From Prorocentrum cordatum (taxonomy: Eukaryota; Sar; Dinophyceae; Prorocentrales; Prorocentraceae): a stretch of 64,000 nt of DNA. This document shows positions 11,065 through 22,480 of this stretch, piece after piece (the first letter of the stretch is position 1; each line of letters starts with the position of its first letter). Position numbers and translations under genes: made by a program. The notes beneath the pieces were generated by a model, which saw only the letters and a program-made list of their open reading frames with translations, did no database searches and was not told the origin of the DNA. Location of the stretch: contig CAUYUJ010015726.1 of NCBI GenBank assembly GCA_963575745.1, positions 1,685,531-1,749,530 of the forward strand. Reading direction: 5' to 3'.

Positions 11065-11338
11065 ATCGTGACCTCGCGGCCTGGCCGGGAACGGACATGA
11101 AGGGAACAAAAAGTGGCATAAACATAAAGGCTCGGAGGTCCGCGCGGATTTCTCGGATCGGCGCTGGGGCCCCCTGGCGGCGCCTCCGGCGCCGCCCCTG
11201 GCGCGCTCCGCGCGCCAGGGAGGGAAGGGGGTCCAGCGCCGATCCGAGAAATCCGCGCGGACCTCCGAGTTTTTATGTTCATGTCATGTTTCGTCCCCCT
11301 AATATCGTGACCCCTCGGCCTGGCCGGGAACGGACATG
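11065..11338. mobile_element. foldback element, copy 1 (37-bp perfect arms)
   Basis: The arms at 11131-11167 and 11233-11269 are perfect inverted repeats of 37 bases around a 65-base G+C-rich spacer. Imperfect complementarity continues outward for about 14 more bases through ATAAACATAAA and its counterpart. The foldback is bracketed by direct repeats of about 35 bases (11065-11099 and 11304-11338, sharing GGCCTGGCCGGGAACGGACA). A degenerate second copy is at 26,343-26,470. There is no coding capacity. Confidence 0.8.
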
Positions 11339-12759
11339 CACCAAGATCTGGCCCAGCGCTGGGCCTGTGCCGGCCCGGTGGTGGGTGCACGCGTGCCCCC
11401 CCCCCCGCTGCCCGCCCTGCGGCACGCGTCGAAGGTGCCGAAGAGCGGCAGGCACTTCGCGGAGCGGTTCTTCTCGGTGGTCTTCACGCTGTCCTGCAAG
11501 CACTTCAGGTACACGCTGCCAGGGATGCGGCACGGGTGGTCCAGGTCGGTCGAGTCCTTGAGGGTGGCATGGAGGAGGAAGGGGAGGAGGCTGGGGGGAG
11601 GACGAGAACGGGACCGGGAGGAGCAGAGCAGCATGCTTGTTTACCTCATGATGCCCGCATCTGATCGTGCATTCAACTCCTGACGAGCGCCTCGGCAGCA
11701 CAGAATCTCTGACACCAGTACTGGGAAAAGCTCCGTCGCATCTGTTGGTTTGATTCGTCACGCACTATGTCGCGTTGCCCGAGGGATGTTGCGCCGTGTT
11801 GGAATGCCTGTCTGCTGCCTGGTAGAAGCTTTCTGTGGTCTTCCAAAGGTGACTCCCCACCTCGAAGTGCGAATCCGCAGAAAATATCTGCACCTATTTC
11901 TTAGTTTTGCTAGACAGCGCCATGTTCGGCCTTTAGGCGACTCCCAGACGACCAACGGTCTCTCCAGCACGACTGCAAAACGCCCCGACACGAACGAAAG
12001 ACGGCCCAACGAACCCCCAAGTCACAAGATCTACCCAAGGTGTCCCAAGGGACGTTGGCGTAAGAAGTCTCCAGGAGACGCCCAAAGAGGCGCCCGGCGA
12101 GGCCCCGAGAAACGCATCACAGCGACGTACGAGTTGAACGGCTGAGCTCTCTGATCCCGATGGCTTTGGGCGCCGGAGCTGCCCCAGGAGAGCGCGCCAG
12201 CGGCCCCAAGACTGAACGAGAACCCTCCCACGATGGCCCAACAAGGGTTCCAGGACGGTCCGAACTTTTTGGTTTGCGGCGGGATGGGCCCAAGAAGCGA
12301 TCGGGGCAACGGCGGGACGCGTCCTGAGCTGATTACGGCGAACACAAGGGAAGGGCAGGAAGGGAGGAGGAAGCGGCCGGGGAACGACCAGAGAGCACTC
12401 ATACCACGCTGATATTCAAGCGCCGCAGGAAGTCATGCTCATGACCTCGACGACGGCGTAGCAGAAGAGCAGGGCGGCAAGAAGATCAGCCCAAGCGTCC
12501 ACATGATGGTTCAGAGGAGCCTCTTCGGGAGATGTCGGCGGAACCGTCGCGCTCAACAGGGCCTCGATGGGCCCTCGCAAGCCCCCAGTATGCCCCCAAA
12601 AGGCCTTCCAGAGGCCCCCAAAAAGCTTCAAAGCACGTTTCGGGAGGAAGTCGTCGTCGTCGGACCGAGGTATGAGCGAAAAGCTGAACTCCTGTCTACT
12701 CTGCACGTAGACAAAATGGGCACAAGTATAAACAATAGGTTATTGCAGCCTATGCGGTG
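11339..12759. other. no gene recognised
   Basis: Mixed composition. Minus-strand frames at 11.3-11.8 kb and plus-strand frames at 11.75-12.15 kb are open but show no domain. A CTCC/GGAGG-rich patch lies at 11570-11620. I could not support a gene here. Confidence 0.35.
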
Positions 12760-13503
12760 CAATCAATGTGGTGCAATTAATTTCTGTTCGCAGTGAGTTG
12801 TCCACTCCACTGCTCGCGCAAACATCCCACCCACCCACCCGCAACTTGGTTTGCAAAACCTGTTAAGACCGTGACGGTGGGTACCGAATGGCACTTGGCA
12901 ACGACATCGACGCCGACGACGACAGCGACAACGACGACCATGCCGCCGACAACGACTACGACGACACCGACGACGTCTCCAACGACTTCGACGACGCCGA
13001 CAACGACGACGACGACGACACCGACGACGACGACAATGACGACGCCGACGCCGACGACGACGACGACAATGACGACGACTACGCCGACGACGACGACGAC
13101 GCCGACGACGACGACGACGAAAACGACGACGACGACGTCGTCAACGAAGACGACGACGAGGGAGGACGGAGGACGACGACGGCGGCAACGACGACAACGA
13201 CGAGGGAGGAGAGCGGACGGCGACGACGCGAACGACGAAGAAGGAGGGAGGACGGCGACGCCGACGACGACAACGACGAGGGAGGAGGGAAAACGACGAC
13301 GACGACGACGGCGACGAAATAGGAGGGACAACGACGAACGCAAAGAAGACGACGAGGGAGGAAGGACGACCACGGCGACAACGACGACGGAAACGACAAC
13401 GACGCCAAGACGACGACGACGAGGAAAGACAGAGGACGACGACGGCGACGACGACGACGAGGGAGGAGGGAGAACGGCGACGACGACGACGCAAGAGCGC
13501 GCG
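12760..13503. repeat. array block type A, copy 1: conserved leader plus GAC repeat
   Basis: The leader GTGCAATTAATTTCTGTTCG is followed by TCCACTGCTCGCGCAA, a CCCACCCACC tract and CAACTTGGTTTGCAAAACC, then GTGACGGTGGGT. A roughly 600-base GAC/ACG-dominated microsatellite with GGGAGGA interruptions follows. The block recurs at 15,165-16,095 with the same leader. Poly-Asp, poly-Thr and poly-Arg frames through it are repeat artefacts. Confidence 0.9.
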
Positions 13504-13640
13504 CGCACGCTTTTGTTGAAACGCCGTGTTGCGAAACCCTATGCTTTTGTACGTTTTTGAACACTTGATTTTAAATTCATTCCGGAACCGAAAGTTTTTG
13601 AAGGATTTCGGCATGCGCGCGCGACGACGCGCGCGCGCAC
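13504..13640. repeat. array linker type C, copy 1
   Basis: Contains TTTTGTTGAAACGCCGTGTT, a GAAGGATTTCGGCATGCGCG segment and the CGCGCG-ACGA-CGCGCG hairpin. It is one of about eight such linkers in the array. Confidence 0.8.
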
Positions 13641-14139
13641 TTCGTATCATTTTTTGCAAAGGGTTTTCGCGACGGCACGCGCGCAAGGGCGTTCGAAATA
13701 TTTCGACATGCGCGCGCGAAGCCCATTTGGTAGTATTTTTTGAAAGTGCTGAAGAACCTATGGTTTTCTTAAGATTTCGCAAGAACGCGCGTACATTTGT
13801 TTAGCAAATCCGTGTTGCGAAATGTTTTATGTTTTATATGTTTGTTGGAAACTCGATTTTGCAATCCTTTCGAAATCGAAAGATGTTTGCAGATTCCGGC
13901 ATGCGCGTGCGACGACGCGCGCGTGTGCACTTCGTCCCGTTTTTGGCAAGGGATTCGTGAAAACTTATGATTGTTGATCGACGAGTGTGCGCGCATAGTG
14001 TTTTTTGCAGAGGATGACGGGGGGGGTGATACTGGCTTGGCTGGGATAGAATGTGGCAAAACCATATGTACATTGCAATACGAAAAGGTGGCCCGTTAAC
14101 TCCGGCGGGGTAGAGTCTATTCTTCTTTTAAAAAGGAGA
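13641..14139. repeat. array linker type C, copy 2, and flanking spacer
   Basis: A second linker lies at about 13,800-13,930 with the same order of motifs (GCGAAA word, CTCGATTTTG, CGAAATCGAAAG, GGCATGCGCGTGCGACGACG). Around it are CACGCGCGCAAGGGCGTTCG words that also recur in the array. Confidence 0.75.
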
Positions 14140-14620
14140 ATTCACTTGCCGAACTTGAGATTGTCAACTCCACTGCTCGCGCAATCAGCCCATCCACCCA
14201 CCCGCAACTTGGTTTGCAAAACCCATGCGGTGGCGATTGCGATGAGTGCTGGGTGTTGGCTGGTGCATCTCTGCGGCCGCGCTAGCCCGCGCATGCTCGC
14301 GCGCGCAGCGGCCAGCTAGTTTGGCGCGACCGACGCGAACGCGGTGGCGCTGACCGCTAGGCACATCCCAGTGGGCGCTTCAGTGCGAGTCGGCGACTTG
14401 GGCGGGCGCGGTATCATGGCAACGTCGACAACGGTAGACACGATGATGATAGCAGCGATGCTGGTGACGATGCTGACAGCGACGGCGGGGCAGCCCGTGA
14501 CGGCGCCGATGCTGATCACGCCGACGACGATGACGGCGTCCTCGCGTCGGTGATGAAGGTGATGGAAGGAATTCGACATGCGCGCGCGGCAGACGCGCGA
14601 GAGTGGCTCGCATGGTATTA
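14140..14620. repeat. array block type B, copy 1
   Basis: Starts with the shared leader TCCACTGCTCGCGCAA and AACTTGGTTTGCAAAACCC, then GGTGGCGATTGCGATGAGTG, TGCATCTCTGCGGCCGCG and a degenerate GACGATG-rich part ending in GATGACGGCGTC. Related blocks are at 16,760-17,225 and 17,820-18,240. Confidence 0.8.
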
Positions 14621-15164
14621 TTTGATACGCATCGTGCCACCCCAGCATGCACGCAAGGGCGTTCGAAGGATTCCGACATGTGCGCGAATTCCGTTTGGTA
14701 GCATCTTATACAATGCTGAAACAACTCCAGGTCTTCTTAAGATTTCGCAAGAGCGCGCGCGCACGACTTTGATGAACATCCGTGTTTCGAAGCCTTGTGT
14801 TGTTGTGTTTTGGACACTCGATTTTGAAATCCTTCCGAAACCCAGAGTTTTTGAAGGATGCCAGCATGCGCGCGCGTGTGCACTTCGTCACGTTGTTGGC
14901 AAGGGAGTATTGGAAACTTGTGGTTGTTGATAAACGAGCGTGCTCACATAGAATTTTTTCCAAGGGGACAAAAAGGGGGGGGGGGGCCGATGCCAGTTTG
15001 ACTGGGATAGTATGAGCTCACAGGTAGGATGGACATTGGGTCAGAATCACTCGTTTTGCATCAGTTCCCGGGGAATCGATAAGTGTTGGGGGGGGTGGTA
15101 GAACCAATCTCCTTTTCAGAAGAGAGAATATATGCGATGCAACCTACGTGATGCAATCTACGCG
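14621..15164. repeat. array linker type C, copy 3, and spacer
   Basis: A linker lies at about 14,775-14,885 with GAAATCCTTCCGAAACCC and TTTTTGAAGGATG in inverted orientation. A G-run (14,977-14,988) and a spacer lead to the next A block. Confidence 0.7.
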
Positions 15165-15840
15165 GTGCAATTTATACGGTGCAATTAATTTCTGTTCGCA
15201 ATGTGTTGTCCACTCCACTGCTCGCGCAAACATCCCAACCACCCACCCGCAACTTGGCTTGCAAAATCTCTTAAGACCGTGACGGTGGGTATCAAATGGC
15301 ATTTGGCAACGACACCGGCGCCGACGACGACGGCGACAACGACGACGACGACGCCGCCGACATCGGCTACGACGACACCGACGACGTCTCCAACGACTTC
15401 GACGACGCCGACAACGACGACGACGACACCAACGACAACGACGACGACGCCGACGCCGACGACGACGACAATGACAACGACGACGATGACGACGCCGACG
15501 ACGACGACAACGACGACACCGACGACGACGACGACGTCAACGACGCCGACGACGACAACGACGAAGACGACGACGACGACGGCGGCGGCGACGACGACGA
15601 CGCCGACGTCGACGACGACGAAGACGACGACGCCGACGCAGACGACGACGACGAAGACGACGACGACGACGTCGCCAATGAAGACGACGACGAAGGAGGA
15701 GGGAGGGCGACGACGGCGACAACGACGACAACGGCGACAACGACGAGGGAGGAGGGAGGACGGCGACGACGCGAACGACGAAGGCGGAAAGACGGCGACG
15801 CCGACGACGACAACGACGAGGGAGGAGGGAAGACGACGAC

Positions 15841-15874
<34 letters not shown>

Positions 15875-16095
15875 ACGAAATAGGAGGGACGACGACGAGA
15901 CGCCGACGACGGACGACGACGACGACGAGGGAGGAGGAGGAAGGACGACCACGGCGACAACGACGACGGAAACGACCACGACGCCAAAGAGGACGACGAC
16001 GACGAACACGAGGAAACACAGAGGACAACGTAGGCGACGACGACGACGACGCGGGAGGAGGGAGGACGGCGACGACGACGACGACGACGCAAGAG
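15165..16095. repeat. array block type A, copy 2: conserved leader plus GAC repeat
   Basis: The leader is nearly identical to 12,760-12,890, and the GAC microsatellite is longer (about 790 bases). The start-to-start distance to copy 1 is about 2.41 kb. Confidence 0.9.
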
Positions 16096-16759
16096 CGCGC
16101 ACGCACGCTTTTGTTGAAAATCCGTGTTGCGAAACCTTATGTTTCTATAGGTTTTTTGGACACGCGATTTTGAAATCCTTCCGGAACCGATGGGTTTTGA
16201 AGGATTTCGGCATACGCGCGCGACGACGCGCGCGTCTGCATTTCGTCACAACTGTTGCAAAGGATTCTCGCGATGGCACACGCGCAAGGGCGTTCGACAG
16301 ATTTCGACACGCGCGCGCGCGAAGCCCGTTTGGTAGCACGTTGTAAAAGTATTGAAGAACCGATGGTTGTCTTAAGATTTCGCAAGAGCTCGCGCGAAAG
16401 CTTTTTTAGCAAATCAGCGTTGCGAAACCCTGTGTTTTTGAATGTTTTTTGGAAGCTCGATTGCGACATCCTTCCTACACCGAAGGTTTTGGAAGGATTT
16501 CGGCATGCGCGCGCGACGACGCACGCGCGCGCACTTCGTCCCATTTTTACTAGGGATTCGTGAGGAAGTCTCATGTTAGAACAAAAATTGTTCCCGCGTA
16601 GTGTTTTTAACCAGGGAACCTCACAGGGAGCGATATCGGCCACCCTGGGATAGTGCAAATTCATATTTAGGATGGACATGTGGTCATAATCATATATGAT
16701 TTACATACCCGAAATGGGGGGCCGGGGGGTAGAGTTCATTGTCTCTTTGGAAAGAAAAA
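16096..16759. repeat. array linkers type C, copies 4 and 5
   Basis: Linkers lie at about 16,105-16,245 and 16,395-16,545. In the first, GAAATCCTTCC and GAAGGATTTC form an inverted repeat around a 20-base spacer, followed by the CG-rich hairpin. Confidence 0.8.
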
Positions 16760-17225
16760 ATCTCTTGCCGAATTTGAAGTTGTCAACTCCACTGCTCGCG
16801 CAATCATCCCGTCCACCCACCCGCAACTTGGTTTGCAAGACCCTTGCGGTGGCGATTGCGATGAGTGCTGGGCGTTGGCTGGTGCATCTCTGCGGCCGCG
16901 GTAGCCCGCGCATGCTCGCGCGCGCAGCGGCCAGCTAGTTTGGCGCGCCCGACGCGAACGCGGTGGCGCTGACCGCTCGGCACAACCCAGCGGGCACTTC
17001 AGCGCGAGTCGGCGACTTGGGCGGGCGCGGTACCATGGCAACGTCGGCAACGGTAGACACGATGATGATAGTAGCGATGCTGGCGACGATGCTGACAGCG
17101 ACGACAGGGCAGCCAGTGTCGGCGCCGATGCTGATCGCGCCCACGACGATGAAGGCGTCTTCGCGTCGGCGATGACGGCGTTGGAAGGAAGTCGACATGC
17201 GCGCGCGGCAGACGCGCGAGAGTGG
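16760..17225. repeat. array block type B, copy 2
   Basis: Same order as the block at 14,140, about 2.62 kb downstream, with roughly 90 percent identity by eye. Confidence 0.8.
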
Positions 17226-17819
17226 CTCGCGTGGTATAATTTGACGCGGGTCGCGCCCCCCCCCTCCCCCGCGCACGCGCAAGGGCATTCGAACGATTGC
17301 GACATGCTTCGACATGCGCGCGTGAAGCCCGTTAGGTAGCAGTTTATGAAAGTGTAGAAGAACCTATGGTTGTCTGAAAATGTGCATGAACGCGCGCGCA
17401 CGCTTTTGTTGAAAATCCACGTTGCGAAACCTCGCGTGCGTGTATGCGCGTGTTTTTGTTTTTAGTTGTTGTTTGACAAATGTGTTTTGGACACTCGATT
17501 CCGAAATCCTTCCGGCGCCGAAGGTTTTTGAAGGATTTCGGCATGCGCGCGACGACGCGCGCGCGCACCTCGTCCCATTAGTTCCAAGGCACTGTTGGCA
17601 ATATATGGTTTTTGATAAACGAGCGCGCGCGCGCAAAATATGTTGTTGCAAGGGGGCCGAGGAAAGGGGTGATGCCGGTTCGGCTGGGATCATACGAAAT
17701 GACGGGTAGGATGGACACTGGGTCAGAATAAGATGCGTCTCGCATCGGTTCCTGGGGGGCCGATGAGTCAGGGGGTGGGTAGGACCAACATGTAAACGCA
17801 GGGTCATTGATGTTTTTTA
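17226..17819. repeat. array linker type C, copy 6, and spacer
   Basis: The linker at about 17,400-17,575 carries the best version of the inverted repeat: CCGAAATCCTTC at about 17,499 and GAAGGATTTCGG at about 17,530 are fully complementary over 12 bases. The CG-rich hairpin follows. Confidence 0.8.
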
Positions 17820-18240
17820 CAAACATATTGACACATTCAATGCTTTTGCAAGCATCCCGCCCATCCGCCCGCAACTTGGTTTGCAAAACCCTTGCGGCGG
17901 CGATTGCGATGGGCGCGCGGCGGTGGCTGGTGCATCTCTGCGGCCGCGCCGAGCCATGCACGCGCGCGCAGCGGCCAGCTAGTATGGCGCGGCCGATGAG
18001 GCCGCAGTGGCGCTGGCCGCTAGGCACATCCCAGCGGGCGCTTCAGTGCGAGTCGGCGACTTGGGCGGGCGCAGTACCACAGCAACGTCGACAGCAGCTG
18101 GCGCGACGAAGATGATAGCGACGCTGGTGGCGATGTCGGCAACGACGACGGCGCGGCCGGCGCGGGCGCCGATGCTGATCGCGCCGACGACGATGACGGC
18201 GTCTTCGCGTCGGCGATGAAGGTTGCGGAAAGAATTCGAC
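17820..18240. repeat. array block type B, copy 3
   Basis: The leader is shortened (GCTTTTGCAAGCATCCCGCC), and the rest follows the order of the other B blocks. A CACCACCAC tract follows at 18,308-18,333. Confidence 0.75.
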
Positions 18241-19130
18241 ATGCGCGCGCGGCCGACGCGCGAGAGCGGCCAGCGTGGAACAATTTGACACGGATCGCGC
18301 CCCCCCCCCACCACCACCACCACCACCACCACCGCGCACGCACCAGCACGCGCGCAAGGGCGCGCGAATGATTTCGGCATGCAGCGCCAGAGCCTCGTTT
18401 GGCATAATTCCATAAACATGCTGAAGAACCTAAAATGTTGTCGGAAGAACTCACAAGAGCGCGAGCGCACGCTGTTTTGACGACTGATGTTGCGAAACCA
18501 TGTGATCTTAGAACTTGCTTGAAAACTCGGGGTCGAAACCGCTGCGACACCTGAAGCTCTTGACGCATTTCGGCATGCGCGCGCGACGACGCACCCGCGC
18601 GCATTTCGCCCCGTTTGTTGCAAAGGATTCTCGCGACGGCACGCGCGCAAGGGCGCTCGAACGATGTCGACATGCGCGCGCGAAGCCCGTTTGGCATCAC
18701 GTTCTGGAGCTTATGAGAACAACGCGTGTTTTTTTTTGCAATTCGCACGGGCGCGCGCGCAAGTTTGTTTTGAGCACCCTCGTTGCGAAGCCATCTGTTG
18801 TTACCCATTTGTGCTGATCGCTCGATTTTGAAATCCTCGCGGGGCCCTGTGGTCTTCGAAGGATTCCGGCATGCGCGCGCGACGACGCGCGCGAGTGCGG
18901 CGTTTTTTTTTTTGGGGGGGGCACGGGATTTTTGGAAATTCGCGGTTTCAGATAAACGAGAGCGCATAATTATCTCTACTAGGGCGGCGGGCGGGCGGGG
19001 GGGGCGACGCCGGCCCGGCCGGGGCGGTCTGAACTCGCATTTAGGATGGGCGACGGGGCAGAACCCAATGGAAATTGCAAAACGAAAAGCCGATTTATTA
19101 TTCCCGGGGGGGGGGTCAATTCTCTTCCTT
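18241..19130. repeat. array linkers type C, copies 7 and 8, and spacer
   Basis: More diverged linkers lie at about 18,475-18,610 and 18,770-18,900, each ending in CATGCGCGCGCGACGACGC. A T-run and G-run lie at 18,901-18,918. Confidence 0.7.
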
Positions 19131-19250
19131 TAAGAAAAGAGAACCTATGTGGCGCAATCCGCTCTGCGGAACTTGAAGTCGCCATCTCCACTGCTCGCGC
19201 AAACATCCCGCCCTCCCACCCGCAACTTGTTCGGCAAAACTCATGGCGCG
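19131..19250. repeat. last leader copy of the array
   Basis: TCTCCACTGCTCGCGCAAAC and a CCCACCCGCAACTTG word match the leader of the A and B blocks. The array is not recognisable beyond about 19.25 kb. Confidence 0.7.
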
Positions 19251-19730
19251 GGGGGCGGCGGCGCCGCCGATGACGACGTCCATGATAACATCCCCACTGC
19301 CGACGCTCGCCACCGCGAGTCGTCGATGAAGGCGGGCGCGTCGACGATACTCGGGCGCGCGCGATGACCAGATGACGTCGGCTACGTCTGCGACAGAGTA
19401 ATCTTCGGAATGAGGTTGAAGACATTGTAGTTACTGGCAGCGATGCATTGTTCAATTCTGACGACGAGTTGTCGATGCCGTGCTAGGTCGACTGCTGGCC
19501 CCGTCGCAAGCTGCCCCATGGCGAAGTGCGATGCTCTGGTGGCGGATTCTGCAGCGGCAACTGGTTCCTTGACACATGTGTCTGCGTCTTTGTACTAGGG
19601 GAAGACGGTGCTGATGTGTGTTTGGCGGTTATGGTCGGGCTGTTTCTCCCTGAATTTGGTTCGCCTCGGCGGCGGCCGGCCGGCGGGCCGGCCTCCTTTC
19701 GAGCCGGGCGTGCGAGATGCCCTGGTACAC
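19251..19730. other. no gene recognised
   Basis: Mixed composition with a CGGCCGGCCGG palindromic patch at 19,672-19,695. No motif on either strand. Confidence 0.35.
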
Positions 19731-20475
19731 CTAGCTCGATTGTTGATTGAAGTCGGGCCTATAAAAAGACATGCCCCGAGTTGCGTGGGCAACGTACTTG
19801 GCTAGTAACTCCCAATAAGTCGGATCGGGAATCACGGGCATGGCGACGCTGCTCTCGAAGTTGACGCGGTCGAGGAGGCGCCCCCGCGCCTCCGCGTCGA
19901 AAGAGGCGCAGGCAGCGTGGTTACGCGAGGAGTTGGCGGCCCATGCAGTCCGCGCTGCGCTTGGATTCGAAGTGCGGGTCGAGTGGTGCGCAAAAGGCCG
20001 CATAGCTGTCCTCGATGATCCACTCGTCGGCAGCTGGCAATGTAGCCCATCTGTGTCGTATGGCCTCGGATGGCGAGGCAGCGAGTCTCTTGTTGAGCTC
20101 CGTGGGGTATATCCTGGTGGCGGCACTGCGCCATGTCCTATCCTCGTTCCGCCCAAGTAGTGGCGGGTGGGCCCCATGCCCGCGATTGTATCTGTATCGG
20201 TTGGGTTCCGCAAGTATGCGCGCGAGTAGCCCTCGTACTCTAACTGCGACAAGGCTCATTGGTGTGTCGGCTCTTTTTGCTCGAGCATGCACAGGTCGAA
20301 GGATGCCATGCGCACGCGGGGTCGGCTTGATAAATGTTGCAGCTCAGGTAGCAACCAGCTGCCTACTGTCGCGCACGGTCTCCGGATGCATGCTCCATGG
20401 TGGCGGGTAGTCCAAGTGCGCATGCGACGTACAACGTGAAAGTCGCGGCGCGCAGGAGCTGGTTGCCGATGTCGG
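19731..20475 (-). pseudogene. C-terminal part of a GPPC-motif gene
   Basis: From 20,475 inward the minus strand reads LLRAATFTLYVACALGLPAT and MEHASGD. A Cys-containing stretch follows, then ATRIYPTELNKRLAASPSEA and ADEWIIEDSYAAFCAPLDPH, in at least three frames. The order (hydrophobic helix ending in a Glu-His pair, a Cys segment, then T-A-x-x-x-YP-x-x-L) matches, from memory, the back half of a protein family frequent in dinoflagellate genomes whose front half carries GPPC-x-TWS-x-AR. That front half is at 22.3-23.1 kb on the same strand, so I read these as one gene split by repeats. Confidence 0.45.
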
Positions 20476-20499
20476 AGGGTGCGCCGCTGGATCTCCCCA

Positions 20500-20870
20500 A
20501 GGGGGGGGGGGGGGGGGTGGGGGGGGGGGGCGACCCCCCCCCTCCCCCCCTTCCCCGATCCGTCGTCGGGCAACCCCCCCCTCCCCCCCCCCTTCCCCGA
20601 TCCGTCGTCGCCCCCCCCCCCCCCTCCCCTTTCCACGACCCGTCGTCGGGGACCCCCCCCCCTCCCCCCTTTCAAAAAAGGGGGTGGTCCGCCCCCTCCC
20701 CCCCTTTCGCCACGCCGCCCCCTGACGCCGGAACCCGACCCCCGCCACCCCCTACCCCTAGTCCCACCCGAACCCAAACCCCGAATCCGAACCCTAACCA
20801 CTAACCCCAGCCCCAAAGGGAGTCACGAGGGGCCCCCTACCCCCTAACCACTAACCCCAGCCCCCTACTC
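20500..20870. repeat. alternating G and C homopolymer tracts with CCGTCGTCGG words
   Basis: Runs of 8-18 G or C alternate. A unit of C-run plus CCGATCCGTCGTCG recurs at 20,552, 20,597 and 20,638. A degenerate region with CCCTAACCACTAACCCCAG follows and leads into the 7-mer array. Confidence 0.8.
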
Positions 20871-22112
20871 ACTACCCCCTACTCACTACTCGCTATTCGC
20901 TACTCACGACTCACTACCCACTACTCCACTACTCTACCCACCACCCACTACTCGCTACTCCCTACTCCCTACTCACTACTCCCTCCTCCCTACTCACTAC
21001 TCACTCCTCACTACCCACTACTCAATACTCACTACTCACTAAGCACTACTCACTACTCCCTATTCACTACTCAATAATCACTACTCGTTACCCACTACCC
21101 ACTATCCACTACTCACTAATCACTACTAACTACTCATTGCCCACAAATCACTACTCACTACCCACTACTCACTACTCGCTACTCCCTACGCCCTACACAA
21201 TACTGACTACACAGTACTCAGTACTCGCTACTCGCTACTCCCATACTCGCTACTCGATACTCACTACTTACTCCCCGCTACTCACTATTCACTACTCACT
21301 ACTCCCCTACTCACTAGTCACTACGTAGTCTCCAGTCACTAGTCACAACTCACTAGCCACTAGTCACTACTCACTACCCACTATTCGCTACCCACTTCTT
21401 ACTACTCACTGCTCACTACTCCCTAGTCCCTACTCCCTACTCAGCACTCACTACGCACTACTCACTACTCGCTACTCACTACTCGTTACTTTCTATTCAC
21501 TACCCACTACTCACTACTGACTACACTCTACTCGCTACTCACTACTCACTGCTCGCTACTCACTACCCACTGCCACCACCCACTACTTTCTATTCACTAT
21601 TCATCACTACCCACTACTCACTACTCACTACGCACTACGTACTACTCAGTACTCACTACTCACTACTCACTATTCACTACTCACTACTCACTACTCGCTA
21701 CTCACTACTCACTACTCACTACTCATTACTCACTACTCACTACGCACTACGCACTACCCACAACTCACTACTCACTAATCACTACTCGCCACCCATTACT
21801 CACTACCCACTACTCACTACCCGGTACTCATTTCTCCCTACTCCCTACTCAGTACTCACTACTCGCTACTCGCTACTCACTACTCACAACTCACTACTCG
21901 CCACTCACTACTCACTTATCAGTACACACTAATTACTAACTGTTCACTACTCACTACTCCCCACTCCCTACTCCCTACTCCCTACTCGCCACTCACTACC
22001 CACTACTCATACTCACTACTCACTACTCACTACTTCTCACTACCCAATACTCACTACTCACTACGCACTAACTCACTACTCACTACTCACCACTCCCTAC
22101 TCCCAATTCCGT
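20871..22112. repeat. degenerate 7-base array (TACTCAC units)
   Basis: About 1.24 kb of TACTCAC, TACTCGC, TACCCAC, TACTCCC and similar heptamers with indels. Length-7 periodicity and a gradual start out of CCCTAACC words recall telomere-type arrays (dinoflagellate telomeres are reported as TTTAGGG), but the unit is not telomeric. No gene. Confidence 0.9.
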
Positions 22113-22323
22113 ACTCCCTACACGAGGGGGAGGGGGGTCCGAACCCCCCCCCTTTCCAGCGCCAAGAAGGGGAAGGGGGGATCCGGACCCCCCCCCCCCT
22201 TCAAGGGAGGGATGGGGGGGGGGGTGTTCGGGACCCCCCCCCCCCCCCAGAGGGGGGGGGGGGGGGGTCCGGACCCCCCCCCTTGAAGGAGGAGGGGGGG
22301 GGGTCTGGAACCCCCCTACCCCT
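22113..22323. repeat. G/C tracts with GGTCCGGACC palindromes
   Basis: Alternating long G and C runs centre on GGTCCGAACC, GATCCGGACC and GGTCCGGACC words (22,135-22,290). They are able to form foldbacks. They mirror the tracts on the other side of the 7-mer array. Confidence 0.8.
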
Positions 22324-22480
22324 TTAGTGTATTCAGGGAGATCCACTGGCGCACTTTCCCGATGTCGAGATGGTTGCTCTCCTGTTCCGAGGGTCGTGGC
22401 TGGCACTTCACGCCTGGGATGTCGCGGGTCCTTGCTGCGCTCCAGGTCCCGCACGGTGGGCCCGCCATGGTTCTGGCCAC
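22324..22480 (-). pseudogene. GPPC-motif segment of a methyltransferase-like gene
   Basis: The minus strand reads MAGPPCGTWSAARTRDIPG then KCQPRPSEQESNHLDIGK. GPPC-x-TWS-x-AR is the hallmark of a family I recall from dinoflagellate genomes. The GPPC core also resembles motif IV (PPCQ) of cytosine-C5 DNA methyltransferases, where the Cys is catalytic. The match is to motif pattern only, and enzymatic function is not shown. The segment is cut from its upstream part by the CCT block at 22,480-22,616. Confidence 0.5.

Noticed and set aside
12793-16346. Long poly-Asp, poly-Thr and poly-Arg frames over the GAC arrays
   Set aside because: All frames of a GAC repeat are open. The two copies differ in length without keeping any one protein.
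14344-18219. Repeated 69-70 codon frames (MALTARH...) in the three B blocks
   Set aside because: Conserved only because the DNA blocks are repeats. The composition derives from a degenerate GACGATG tract and there is no domain.
20750-20850. True telomere repeat
   Set aside because: Only isolated CCCTAACC-like words, no run of CCCTAAA.
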